A stretch of DNA of 16,209 bases. Source: Mycobacterium sp. (GTDB lineage Bacteria; Actinomycetota; Actinomycetes; Mycobacteriales; Mycobacteriaceae). Below are positions 1 through 6,241 of this stretch, piece after piece (position 1 is the first letter of the stretch; each line of letters starts with the position of its first letter). The stretch is from contig JAHFVB010000036.1 in the NCBI GenBank assembly GCA_023264755.1, forward strand, positions 1-16,209, in the 5' to 3' direction. Under the pieces are notes generated by a model, which saw only the letters and a program-made list of their open reading frames with translations, made no database searches and was not told the origin of the DNA. The translations under genes were made by a program, and so were the position numbers.

Positions 1-356
1 CCGGCCCGCCACCTGTCCAGGACGCGCCGCTCGCGTTTGGTCGGGCGCCCGGCACCGCGATCGCGGACGGCCACCGGCAGGGACGGCGTTTGAGGCGGGG
101 CCGGGGTGCGATCGAGGTAGCAGGTCACCGCATCGGCCGCCCCGACTCGCTTCTGGATCACCCGCACCACCTCGACGATTCGCGTGGTGTCACCCACCAG
201 CGCACGCACCTGGTCACCGGGGGAGACCGTGGTCGAAGCCTTTGCCGGCCGATCGTTGACCCGGACGTGCCCGCCCCGGCACGCCGCGGCGGCGTCCGGG
301 CGGGTCTTGGTCAGCCGGACCGCCCACAACCACCGGTCCACGCGGGTCGACTCCAT
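1..356 (-). CDS. RNA-binding S4 domain protein (Hsp15-like), 3' end cut by window edge
   Basis: The minus strand reads from ATG at 356 for 118 codons without a stop and leaves the window, so the C-terminus is missing. The protein opens MESTRVDRWLWAVRLTKTR, the typical start of the short S4-domain proteins related to Hsp15. It continues through GGHVRVNDRPAKAS (about residues 28-41) and SPGDQV (45-50), the S4 fold that grips structured RNA. The visible tail is basic (GRPTKRERRVLDRW), as is common in this family. Hsp15 relatives bind stalled 50S subunits carrying nascent chains; that role is family knowledge and has not been shown for this protein. In-frame ATG codons also exist at 365 and 368, with no clear ribosome-binding site before any of the three. 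I chose 356 because the conserved family N-terminus begins there. It is transcribed away from the secreted-protein gene on its right. Confidence 0.85.
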   Translation of the reverse strand, partial: MESTRVDRWLWAVRLTKTRPDAAAACRGGHVRVNDRPAKASTTVSPGDQVRALVGDTTRIVEVVRVIQKRVGAADAVTCYLDRTPAPPQTPSLPVAVRDRGAGRPTKRERRVLDRWRA

Positions 357-466
357 GACGTCCATCATGACTGGCCGCGGCGGAGTGGTCCGGGAGGTTT
401 GCCATCACGTACGCTGGTTATGTCTGCTAAGTATCGGGATCCCGTCTCAACGCTGGAGTCATGCTC

Positions 467-742
467 ATGACCTTGATCAAGACCACACTTTCCGCAGTTG
501 TCGTTGCGGGCGGGCTGACTGCAGCCATCTTCGGTGCCGGCTCCGCAAGCGCCGAGCCGCCTCCTCCTCCGCCGGCCCCCATGCTGGGTGAGGTGCCGCC
601 GCCGAACGCTCCGCCGAAGACCGCCGACTTCTGGGATGGTGAACCGGTGGTGTGGACTTCGATGTGGGGTGGCCGCTGGGGCATCTGGAAGAACGGCATG
701 TTCATCACCCTGTCGTCGAACATCAACACCGGCGGCGGCTAA
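467..742 (+). CDS. Small secreted proline-rich protein of unknown function
   Basis: This is a 91-residue protein with a clear Sec-type signal peptide: Lys5, a hydrophobic core over about residues 7-25, and an A-S-A cleavage motif at 27-29. The mature protein would be only about 62 residues. It starts with a run of six prolines (after a Glu), then a Pro-rich linker, then an aromatic-rich end with five tryptophans (DFWDGEPVVWTSMWGG, then WGIWKNG) and a Gly-rich tail. It has no cysteine and no enzyme motif. An ATG at 461 lies in the same frame, but the GGAG at 455-458 is only 2 bases from it and 8 bases from the ATG at 467, so I place the start at 467. Signal peptide plus Pro/Trp-rich mature domain suggests an exported envelope or secreted peptide. 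I do not recognise a named family. Neighbours on both sides look unrelated. Confidence 0.75.
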   Translation: MTLIKTTLSAVVVAGGLTAAIFGAGSASAEPPPPPPAPMLGEVPPPNAPPKTADFWDGEPVVWTSMWGGRWGIWKNGMFITLSSNINTGGG

Positions 743-799
743 CGGCCACTGCGTCGTAGATTCACCGCAGTCGCTCGTCGACCTCGACTGACCAGCTCC

Positions 800-829
800 T
801 TGACGGTGGCGTCTGCTGCGCGCGATATT
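800..829 (+). promoter_or_regulatory. Probable promoter of the SDR/substrate-binding gene pair
   Basis: TTGACG at 800-805 is a good -35 match. It is followed after 18 bases by GATATT at 824-829, a weaker -10 match (4 of 6 to TATAAT). Transcription would begin near 836, inside the inverted repeat at 827-844, leaving a leader of about 20 bases before the ATG at 858. Assigned from consensus alone. Confidence 0.45.
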
Positions 830-844
830 GAGTGACTACTCAAT
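827..844. promoter_or_regulatory. Perfect inverted repeat, probable repressor operator
   Basis: ATTGAGT-gact-ACTCAAT has perfect 7-base arms around a 4-base spacer. It overlaps the last bases of the probable -10 and the expected transcription start, so a bound dimer would block RNA polymerase. The size and symmetry suit a TetR-type or similar dimeric repressor, but no regulator for it can be named from this window. It also contains an in-frame TTG (828) and the start of an in-frame ATG (843), which argues against those as translation starts. Confidence 0.6.
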
Positions 845-857
845 GGAGCGCTCGAGA

Positions 858-1610
858 ATGGACGCTGATTTCACCAAGGTCGCTCTGGTGGCGGGCGGCA
901 GTCGAGGCATCGGTGCGGCGACGTCGCAGCTGCTGGCCTCGCGCGGCATGCGGGTCGTAGTCAACTACCGATCCAACGACGCCGATGCCGAAGCCGTCGT
1001 CCAGGCGATCCGCACCGCAGGTGGCGAGGCGATGGCGGTACGAGCCGATGTCTGCAATCCCGACGAGGTAGACCGGCTGATGGAGACGGTGGCCGCCGAG
1101 TGGGGGACCGTCGACGTCTTGGTCAACACCGTGCTCATTCCCTACGCCATCAAGTCATTTCAGGAAATCAGCTGGACGGAGTTCGGCGGAAAGCTTAGGG
1201 ATGAGTTGTTGGCTGCGTTCACCCTGACCCGGGCCGTGACGCCGGGGATGATCGAACGGGGTTACGGCCGAATCGTGCATCTTGCGACCAATCTCGCCAA
1301 GAATCCGCGGGAGGGAATGATCGCGCTAGGTGCGTCCAAGGCGGCCGTGGTGACATTCGCCCGCTACGTGGCCCAGGAACTCGGCCCGCACGGCATCACC
1401 GTCAACCTGGTGGCTCCGGGCATGGTCGCCACTCAGATCTCCTCGACGGTGGCCGAGCCGGTCAAGGATCGGATCGTCGCGGCCACCCCGCTGGGCCGCA
1501 TCGCCCAACCCGATGACGTCGCCAGGGTCATCGCCTTCTACGCCGACGATGCCAGTGGCTTCATGACAGGTACCTATGCACCGGTCAACGGCGGCCTGGC
1601 AATGGACTGA
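858..1610 (+). CDS. SDR-fold protein with degenerate active site (FabG-like)
   Basis: This 250-residue protein has the usual length and fold signals of a classical short-chain dehydrogenase/reductase: the nucleotide-binding GGSRGIG at 13-19, ADV at 63-65, a VAPGMV segment at 185-190 and the C-terminal VNGGLAMD. The catalytic set is damaged. The NNAG motif reads LVNTVLI (88-94), the Ser region reads VHLATN, and the Tyr of YxxxK is Leu157 with Lys161 kept (LGASK). The helix that should supply the catalytic Asn reads RDELLAAF. It may bind NAD(P)(H) but is unlikely to do ordinary SDR ketone/alcohol chemistry. The start is ATG 858, 9 bases after GGAG (845-848); the TTG at 828 and ATG at 843 fall in the inverted repeat and lack a ribosome-binding site. 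Only 32 bases separate it from the next gene, so the two are probably one operon. FabG-like annotation would be by homology only. Confidence 0.88.
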   Translation: MDADFTKVALVAGGSRGIGAATSQLLASRGMRVVVNYRSNDADAEAVVQAIRTAGGEAMAVRADVCNPDEVDRLMETVAAEWGTVDVLVNTVLIPYAIKSFQEISWTEFGGKLRDELLAAFTLTRAVTPGMIERGYGRIVHLATNLAKNPREGMIALGASKAAVVTFARYVAQELGPHGITVNLVAPGMVATQISSTVAEPVKDRIVAATPLGRIAQPDDVARVIAFYADDASGFMTGTYAPVNGGLAMD

Positions 1611-1642
1611 GCGGCGCGACGAAAGACGGGAAGTGTTCGGCC

Positions 1643-2527
1643 ATGCTGACTTTCGACCTCGCGTACGTGGGACGCGGCATCCACGAGGAGTTGGTCGCCT
1701 ACGTCGCCGACCAAGAGGGCCATTTCGCCGAGGAAGGCGTGCACGTCGCACTGCACGACGGCACGGGTTGGGACGTCGAACGCCTGCGCCGAGGCGCGAC
1801 GATCGGTTTGGGGCGGTCGATGTTGTCGCGGCTGACCGACGGCATCCCATGGACGGCACTGACCGTCAGCACTCACCGGCCGTTGTTCTGGTTCCTCGGC
1901 CGTGGCGACATGTCGTCGCTGCAAGACTTGCGCGGCCGTCGCGTCGCCGTGCACGCCCCGCGCACGGCTCCGGGCTGCTTTGGCCGTATCGTGCTGCGCC
2001 GCAACGGCATCGATCCTGACCATGATGTCGTGAGCATCGTCCGGGCGCCCGATGACTACGGCATGGATCTACGCAGATTGCGCGACGGCTCGATCGATGC
2101 TGCCATGGTCGGTAGCACGATGGCGCCCGAGCAGGTGGCCGACGAGTACGGGCTCAAGGTGCTGGGCTGGATCGGTGACCACTTTCACGTGCCGACCGTC
2201 GGGATAGCGGTGGATCCGACGCACGTGCCGTTGGACAGCCCAGCGCTGCGCGCCGTCGTTCGAGCCAATGTGCGCGCCCTGAACACCATCGCGCACGAAC
2301 CGGACGTCGCGGTGGCGCACATGCACCATGGGTTTCTGAGCAGGCACACCGACGCCGAAGTCCGCCAACACTACGACCAGTTCGTCGCGCCGTACTTCTC
2401 CGACGATGGTCACGTCGAGCTGGACGTCGGCAACGAGGCGATCGCCGCCGTGGCCGAGGAACTCGGCGTCACCGCAACCTTCGACGCCGCCGAGATGTAC
2501 CAGACCGAGCTCCGCGTGCTCGACTAG
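1643..2527 (+). CDS. NMT1/THI5-like substrate-binding-fold protein without signal peptide
   Basis: The product is 294 residues. Its N-terminus, LAYVGRGIHEELVAYVADQE then GHFAEEGVHV, matches the pattern of NMT1/THI5/SsuA-type periplasmic-binding proteins (small molecule-binding loop, then an 'A..eGfFaeeGl.V' helix-strand). LQDLRGRRVAVHAP (about 93-106) is the usual second motif of the family. It has neither a signal peptide nor a lipobox cysteine: the chain begins directly with MLTFDLAYVG, so it should stay in the cytoplasm. No ABC permease or ATPase gene lies nearby. This suggests an enzyme on the same fold (NMT1/THI5-type and some decarboxylases use it) or a ligand-sensing protein rather than a transport component; the substrate is unknown. 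A GGGAAG at 1628-1633 stands 9 bases before the ATG. It follows the degenerate SDR by 32 bases and they are probably co-transcribed. Confidence 0.8.
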   Translation: MLTFDLAYVGRGIHEELVAYVADQEGHFAEEGVHVALHDGTGWDVERLRRGATIGLGRSMLSRLTDGIPWTALTVSTHRPLFWFLGRGDMSSLQDLRGRRVAVHAPRTAPGCFGRIVLRRNGIDPDHDVVSIVRAPDDYGMDLRRLRDGSIDAAMVGSTMAPEQVADEYGLKVLGWIGDHFHVPTVGIAVDPTHVPLDSPALRAVVRANVRALNTIAHEPDVAVAHMHHGFLSRHTDAEVRQHYDQFVAPYFSDDGHVELDVGNEAIAAVAEELGVTATFDAAEMYQTELRVLD

Positions 2528-2534
2528 CGCTTGC

Positions 2535-3158
2535 TCAACCCGTGACGTCGAGAATCTTGATCGCGAAGACGAGCGTGTCGCCCTTCTGGATTCCAGCGCT
2601 GGGCTGACCGTCGGGATAGCCGTCGGCGGAGGCCATCGCGACCGCGACGGTGGATCCGACCTTCTGTCCCGCGATGGCCTTCTGGAAGCCGGGCACCACT
2701 CGGGTGAGTGGGAATTCAGCCGGGGTACCCCGCTGGTAGCTGCTGTCGAACACCGCGCCGTCGCGGCCGTCGACGCCCATGTAGCACACCGAGACAGTCG
2801 CCGTGTCCGCGACGACCGGCCCGGTGCCCGCCCGAAGGGTGTGCACCTGGGTATCCGTGACGCTGAATGGTGCGTCGACCTTGACGTACGGCGCCGCGGT
2901 ATCCGTCGATCCGGTGACTGCGACGTTGCCCGTGGCCCCGGCCAACGTCCACTCGGGGGTACCGGCGCCCGTGGGCGCTGCGGTTGGGCAGCCGGTGGCC
3001 GGTTCGGTGACGGACGTGGCGACCGGGGCGACGGAGGGCGAGCTTGCCACTGGGGCACCGGTGTGGGAGCCGCATGCGGCGAGCGTGATGGCGATGGACG
3101 CGGCACTGGCGACCAGCGCCACGGAAGAAGACCTACGAGGAGAGCTCACGGTCGTCAC
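2535..3158 (-). CDS. FKBP-type peptidyl-prolyl cis-trans isomerase, lipoprotein
   Basis: The 207-residue product begins with two serine/arginine-rich lines and a hydrophobic segment ending in the lipobox L-A-A-C (Cys29), so it should be exported and lipid-anchored. A Ser/Thr/Pro/Ala-rich linker (about 30-90) leads to an FKBP domain at about 108-205: VSVCYMG (the usual Tyr), FDSSYQRGTPAEFPL, VVPGFQKAI.GQKVG, ADGYPDGQ and the closing GDTLVFAIKILDV. FKBPs isomerise Xaa-Pro bonds; here the active-site Trp of the VIPGW motif is Phe, which many FKBPs tolerate. I take GTG at 3158 as the start; another in-frame GTG at 3149 is possible, neither with a strong ribosome-binding site. The open frame runs on to 3536, but that extension has no export signal at its N-terminus and would bury the lipobox. 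It converges with the preceding gene, with 7 bases between the two stops. Confidence 0.88.
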   Translation of the reverse strand: MTTVSSPRRSSSVALVASAASIAITLAACGSHTGAPVASSPSVAPVATSVTEPATGCPTAAPTGAGTPEWTLAGATGNVAVTGSTDTAAPYVKVDAPFSVTDTQVHTLRAGTGPVVADTATVSVCYMGVDGRDGAVFDSSYQRGTPAEFPLTRVVPGFQKAIAGQKVGSTVAVAMASADGYPDGQPSAGIQKGDTLVFAIKILDVTG

Positions 3159-3420
3159 GCTACCGCCGCGTGTGACGGCGCTTGCCAATGGCCCCGAACG
3201 GCCTGTGTCAGTGCCGCGCGCCGCGCATCCGGGTCCGACCAGTGGAACATCCGTTGGCCGATCGACGGCGCCGCCGATTGGATGGCATACGAGGTGGACC
3301 GTTGCCCACCGTGGCACCCGACGCTCGTGCGCGCCAGCGAGCAATCGGCGGCTCACGTCGCCGCCCGACCGGGCTCGCAGGGGTGCGGCAGAGGTCAGCC
3401 GGACGCAACGCACACGCGCA

Positions 3421-3444
3421 ATAATCAACTTATGCGTTGATGAT
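3421..3444. promoter_or_regulatory. Inverted repeat 1 upstream of mceA, candidate operator
   Basis: ATCAAC-ttatgc-GTTGAT at 3424-3441 has perfect 6-base arms around a 6-base spacer. Two of the next three pairs also match (3422 with 3443, 3421 with 3444), giving 9-base arms with one mismatch. The same core, TCAAC-N6-GTTGA, recurs at 3533-3548, so this is probably a distal binding site for the same regulator. Confidence 0.6.
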
Positions 3445-3515
3445 TGACGCGGCAAGAGTGTCGAGATGCAGAGGGGGACAAGGACATGAGGCGATTTGCT
3501 ACGTGAGACTGAATA

Positions 3516-3531
3516 TTGTCGCGATCGACAA
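3516..3531. promoter_or_regulatory. Inverted repeat TTGTCG-cgat-CGACAA before the mce promoter
   Basis: The arms TTGTCG (3516-3521) and CGACAA (3526-3531) match perfectly around a 4-base spacer. It lies immediately before the second TCAAC palindrome and differs from it in sequence, so it could serve a different regulator. A 9-base direct repeat, GAATATTGT, overlaps it at 3511-3519 and recurs at 3567-3575 over the probable -10. Confidence 0.4.
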
Positions 3532-3532
3532 A

Positions 3533-3548
3533 TCAACGTCTATGTTGA
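3533..3548. promoter_or_regulatory. Inverted repeat 2 upstream of mceA, candidate operator over the -35
   Basis: TCAAC-gtctat-GTTGA has perfect 5-base arms with a 6-base spacer, the same core and spacing as the repeat at 3424-3441. The two centres are 108 bases apart. It overlaps the TTGACA at 3545-3550, so occupancy should block the promoter. Two matched sites about ten helical turns apart would allow DNA looping or cooperative binding. The regulator is unknown. Confidence 0.6.
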
Positions 3549-3575
3549 CATCGTTTCTGTGGTCGGGAATATTGT
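3545..3575 (+). promoter_or_regulatory. Probable promoter of the mce operon
   Basis: A perfect TTGACA at 3545-3550 is followed after 19 bases by TATTGT at 3570-3575, which fits the mycobacterial -10 rule TANNNT. The 19-base spacer is longer than ideal. Transcription would start near 3582 and give a 5' leader of about 130 bases before mceA. Called from consensus and position only. Confidence 0.45.
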
Positions 3576-3713
3576 GGCCGGTGCGAGTGATGTGGGCCAC
3601 AGGCTTGGGGCGCGGAATAGCGGACGATACCGCCGCGTGCGTGCGCCGATTCGCTGCAAATCACCGATCGGTGGCCCGCCTCGGGGCTACGCAGCACCGA
3701 GGGTGGTAGCGGC

Positions 3714-5180
3714 ATGGAACCGCGGTCCGGCGAGCGCACCCTGCACCCGGCATGGTGGGCGCTCATCCTGGTTTCGACCCTAGTCGGCACGGTGGCCTTG
3801 TCGATGGCCATGTTCAATCGAGCCTTCGCCAGCTACGTACCGGTGACCCTGGTCTCGAGCCGCGCCGGACTGGTCATGGAGTCCGGGGCAAAGGTCAAAC
3901 TTCGCGGAGTCCAGGTGGGGCAAGTGGATTCGATCTCACCCGGCACCGGTGCGGTGAGTCTCAAGCTCGACTTGTTCCCCGATGCAATCAGGTACATCCC
4001 CGCCAACGTCGACGCTCGGATACGCGCGACGACGGCGTTCGGCGCCAAGTACGTGGAGTTGACCTATCCCACCGATCCGAGCTCGCAACGGATATCGGCC
4101 GGGGCCGTCCTGCATTCGGACAACGTCAGCATCGAAGTCAACACCGTCTTTCAGAACCTGGTTGGCGTACTCACGCGCATCGACGTCTCGAAGTTGAACT
4201 CCGTGCTCGGTGCCTTCGCCGAAGGAGTGCGTGGGCAGGGTGAGGCCATCGGTCAGGCCACCACCGATGCGAATCAGGTCCTGATGGCGCTCAACCCGCG
4301 CGCCGACACGATGCGGCGAGATTGGCAGTCGCTGAAGGGTTTCAGCGACGCCTATGGAGCCGCCGCCGGAGACTTGATGTCAGTGCTCGATTCGGCGAGC
4401 ACGACCAGCGCAACCATCACTTCCAACGCCAAGGCGCTGGATTCGCTAATGCTGAGCACCATTGGATTCGCGCGCGACGGCGTCGACCTGGTGGCGCCCA
4501 ACGAGGACAACCTGATCCGCGCCGTCAACGTCCTCGAACCGACGACGCGACTGCTGATGAAGTACAACCCTCAGCTGACGTGCATGCTCACCGGCGCGAC
4601 GACGACCCTGGATCAAGGGCTCAGCGCCATCGGTGGAGGCGCAGATGGAAAGTCGCTAATCCTCGACGTTGCGCTGTTGCCTCCCGACGACCCCTACAAG
4701 TATCCGGAGAATCTGCCGATCAACGGTGCCAAGGGCGGGCCCGGCGGCAGGCCCAGTTGTGGGTCGCTGCCCGACGTGGCCAAGAACTGGCCCGTGCGTT
4801 ACTTGGTCGACAACACCGGCTGGGGGACCGGACTCGACGTCCGCCCCAACCCCGGCATCGCCAAGCCTTACTTCGGCTACTACTTCCCGACGACGAGGGC
4901 CGACCCCGGGCCGCCAACACTGGTCGGTCAGGGCCCGCCGGCCAAGGGACCCAATCCGCCCTATCCGGGTGCGCCGCCTTACGGTGCCCCCGAATATGCG
5001 CCGGATGGCACGCCGCTGTACTCGGGCCTGCCACCTGCCCCGCCGCCGGGCGCTCCGCGCGAACCCGGTCCGCCACCACCAGGATCCGAGCCGTTCGTGG
5101 TGCCGTTCCCCGGTCAGCAGCAACCCACCCAGCCGGGGTCTCCACGAGCTCCCGACGATCCCGTGACACCGGCCCCGTGA
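3714..5180 (+). CDS. mceA: MCE family protein MceA
   Basis: First of six consecutive mce genes. The 488-residue product has an N-terminal membrane anchor at about 14-36 (WWALILVSTLVGTVALSMAM), one MCE domain at about 41-119 (VPVTLVSSRAGLVMESGAKV, then LRGVQVGQV and GAKYVELTYP), a long helical region to about 330 and a proline-rich tail over roughly the last 94 residues. MCE proteins assemble as a tube between the inner membrane and the outer envelope and carry hydrophobic substrates (lipids, sterols). The conserved segment LLMKYNPQLTCMLTGA in the middle and the GGRPSCGSLPDVA segment later are typical of actinobacterial MceA. The start follows GAGGG (3699-3703) by 10 bases. Unlike standard mce operons, no yrbE genes precede it. 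The substrate type (Mce1/2/3/4 or another class) cannot be set by eye. Confidence 0.95.
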   Translation: MEPRSGERTLHPAWWALILVSTLVGTVALSMAMFNRAFASYVPVTLVSSRAGLVMESGAKVKLRGVQVGQVDSISPGTGAVSLKLDLFPDAIRYIPANVDARIRATTAFGAKYVELTYPTDPSSQRISAGAVLHSDNVSIEVNTVFQNLVGVLTRIDVSKLNSVLGAFAEGVRGQGEAIGQATTDANQVLMALNPRADTMRRDWQSLKGFSDAYGAAAGDLMSVLDSASTTSATITSNAKALDSLMLSTIGFARDGVDLVAPNEDNLIRAVNVLEPTTRLLMKYNPQLTCMLTGATTTLDQGLSAIGGGADGKSLILDVALLPPDDPYKYPENLPINGAKGGPGGRPSCGSLPDVAKNWPVRYLVDNTGWGTGLDVRPNPGIAKPYFGYYFPTTRADPGPPTLVGQGPPAKGPNPPYPGAPPYGAPEYAPDGTPLYSGLPPAPPPGAPREPGPPPPGSEPFVVPFPGQQQPTQPGSPRAPDDPVTPAP

Positions 5181-5212
5181 GCAGCACCGAGCAGACGAAA
5201 GGCGCTTGATCC

Positions 5213-6241
5213 ATGCGAGACAATCTGAGCGGCGCCAGCTGGCGGCTCGCGGTCTTCATGACGCTCTGTCTGCTGGGACTCTTCGCGCTGCTCGCGGTGT
5301 TCGCGCAGCTGAGGTTTCAGGACGAACGGACCTTCAACGCTGATTTCGCGAATGTCTCCGGTCTGGCGAACGGCAACTTCGTCCGCATCGCCGGGGTCGA
5401 GGTCGGCAAGGTCAAACACATCACGATCGAATCCGACACGGCTGCTCGCGTGGAGTTCAGCGTCGACGACTCGGTGGTGCTCACTTCGGGTACCAAGGCG
5501 GTCGTCCGTTACGACGACCTGATCGGCGGGCGCTATCTGGCGCTCGAGCAGGGCGCGGGTGCGACGACGAAACTGCAACCCGGACAGACGATTCCAGTCA
5601 CCCAGACCTCACCGGCATTGGACTTGGATGCCCTGATCGGCGGATTCCGCCCGCTCTTCCGGGCGTTGGACCCCGACCAGGTCAACACGCTGTCGGGACA
5701 ACTCATCTCCGCGTTCCAGGGCCAGGGAGCCACGCTCAGTCAGTTCTTCCAACAGACGGCCGCTCTGACGAATGCGCTCGCAGACAAGGACCAACTGATC
5801 GGGCAGGTCATCGTCAACCTCAATTCCGTGCTGGGTTCACTGAGCGATCAAAACACCCAGTTCGCCAAGGCGGTGGACTCGCTGACTCAACTCGTCGGGA
5901 CGCTGGCCGACCGCAAGCAGGACGTCAGTAACGCGGTGGCGTACGTCGACGCAGGCGCGGGCTCGGTGGCCGACCTGCTGGCGCAAGCGCGTCCGCCGCT
6001 CAAGAGCACGGTCGAGCAGCTCGACCGCACGGCCGCAACGGTGCTGGCCGACCACGACTACTTCGCGAACCTCATCGAAACCCTCCCGGACGCCTACCGG
6101 GTGCTCGGCCGCCAAGGGCTCTACGGCGACTACTTCAGCTTCTATCTCTGCGAGCTGGCGCTGAAGGTGAATGGAAAGGGCGGTCAACCCGTGTACATCA
6201 AGCTGGCCGGCCAGGACTCGGGGCGGTGCACGCCGCGATGA
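5213..6241 (+). CDS. mceB: MCE family protein MceB
   Basis: A 342-residue Mce subunit with a membrane anchor at about 11-32, an MCE domain at about 39-115 (FNADFANVSGLANGNFVRIA, then GVEVGKV and DLIGGRYLALE) and a long helical region rich in Gln, Ala and Leu. The C-terminal FSFYLCELALKVNGKGG and the final RCTPR are the usual end of MceB proteins, which lack the proline-rich tail of MceA and MceC. It lies 32 bases after mceA, with an AAAGG about 10 bases before the ATG. Its stop overlaps the start of mceC (ATGA), so translation of the two is probably coupled. The expected role is one ring or strand of the Mce hetero-hexameric tube, anchored in the plasma membrane. Confidence 0.95.
   Translation: MRDNLSGASWRLAVFMTLCLLGLFALLAVFAQLRFQDERTFNADFANVSGLANGNFVRIAGVEVGKVKHITIESDTAARVEFSVDDSVVLTSGTKAVVRYDDLIGGRYLALEQGAGATTKLQPGQTIPVTQTSPALDLDALIGGFRPLFRALDPDQVNTLSGQLISAFQGQGATLSQFFQQTAALTNALADKDQLIGQVIVNLNSVLGSLSDQNTQFAKAVDSLTQLVGTLADRKQDVSNAVAYVDAGAGSVADLLAQARPPLKSTVEQLDRTAATVLADHDYFANLIETLPDAYRVLGRQGLYGDYFSFYLCELALKVNGKGGQPVYIKLAGQDSGRCTPR

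Larger units (their letters stand above)
3159..3713. other. 555-base intergenic region upstream of the mce operon
   Basis: No convincing gene is seen on either strand. The left part (to about 3420) is GC-rich and holds the 5' side of the FKBP gene, with no clear promoter that I could identify. From about 3420 to 3580 the base composition is noticeably richer in A and T and contains several inverted repeats and a promoter-like pair, each listed separately. A plus-strand open frame ends at 3709 just before mceA but has poor coding character. This is where yrbE permease genes would stand in a usual mce operon, and I see no remnant of them. Confidence 0.7.

Noticed and set aside
398..434. Possible promoter TTGCCA with TTATGT or AAGTAT before the small secreted protein
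   Set aside because: Spacers of 13 and 24 bases do not suit a sigma-70 type promoter; no firm promoter could be assigned.
828..857. TTG 828 or ATG 843 as start of the SDR-fold protein
   Set aside because: Both lie in the inverted repeat at the expected transcription start and lack a ribosome-binding site; GGAG at 845-848 is correctly spaced for ATG 858.
2069..3106. Long minus-strand open frame overlapping the substrate-binding and FKBP genes
   Set aside because: Arg/Pro/Ser-rich translation with no family signature; it is the antisense or shifted frame of two well-supported genes in high-GC DNA.
3159..3536. Extension of the FKBP frame upstream to an ATG near 3536, giving a 333-residue protein
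   Set aside because: The added residues show no domain and would place the lipoprotein signal and lipobox Cys in the middle of the chain; the GTG at 3158 puts them at the N-terminus where they belong.
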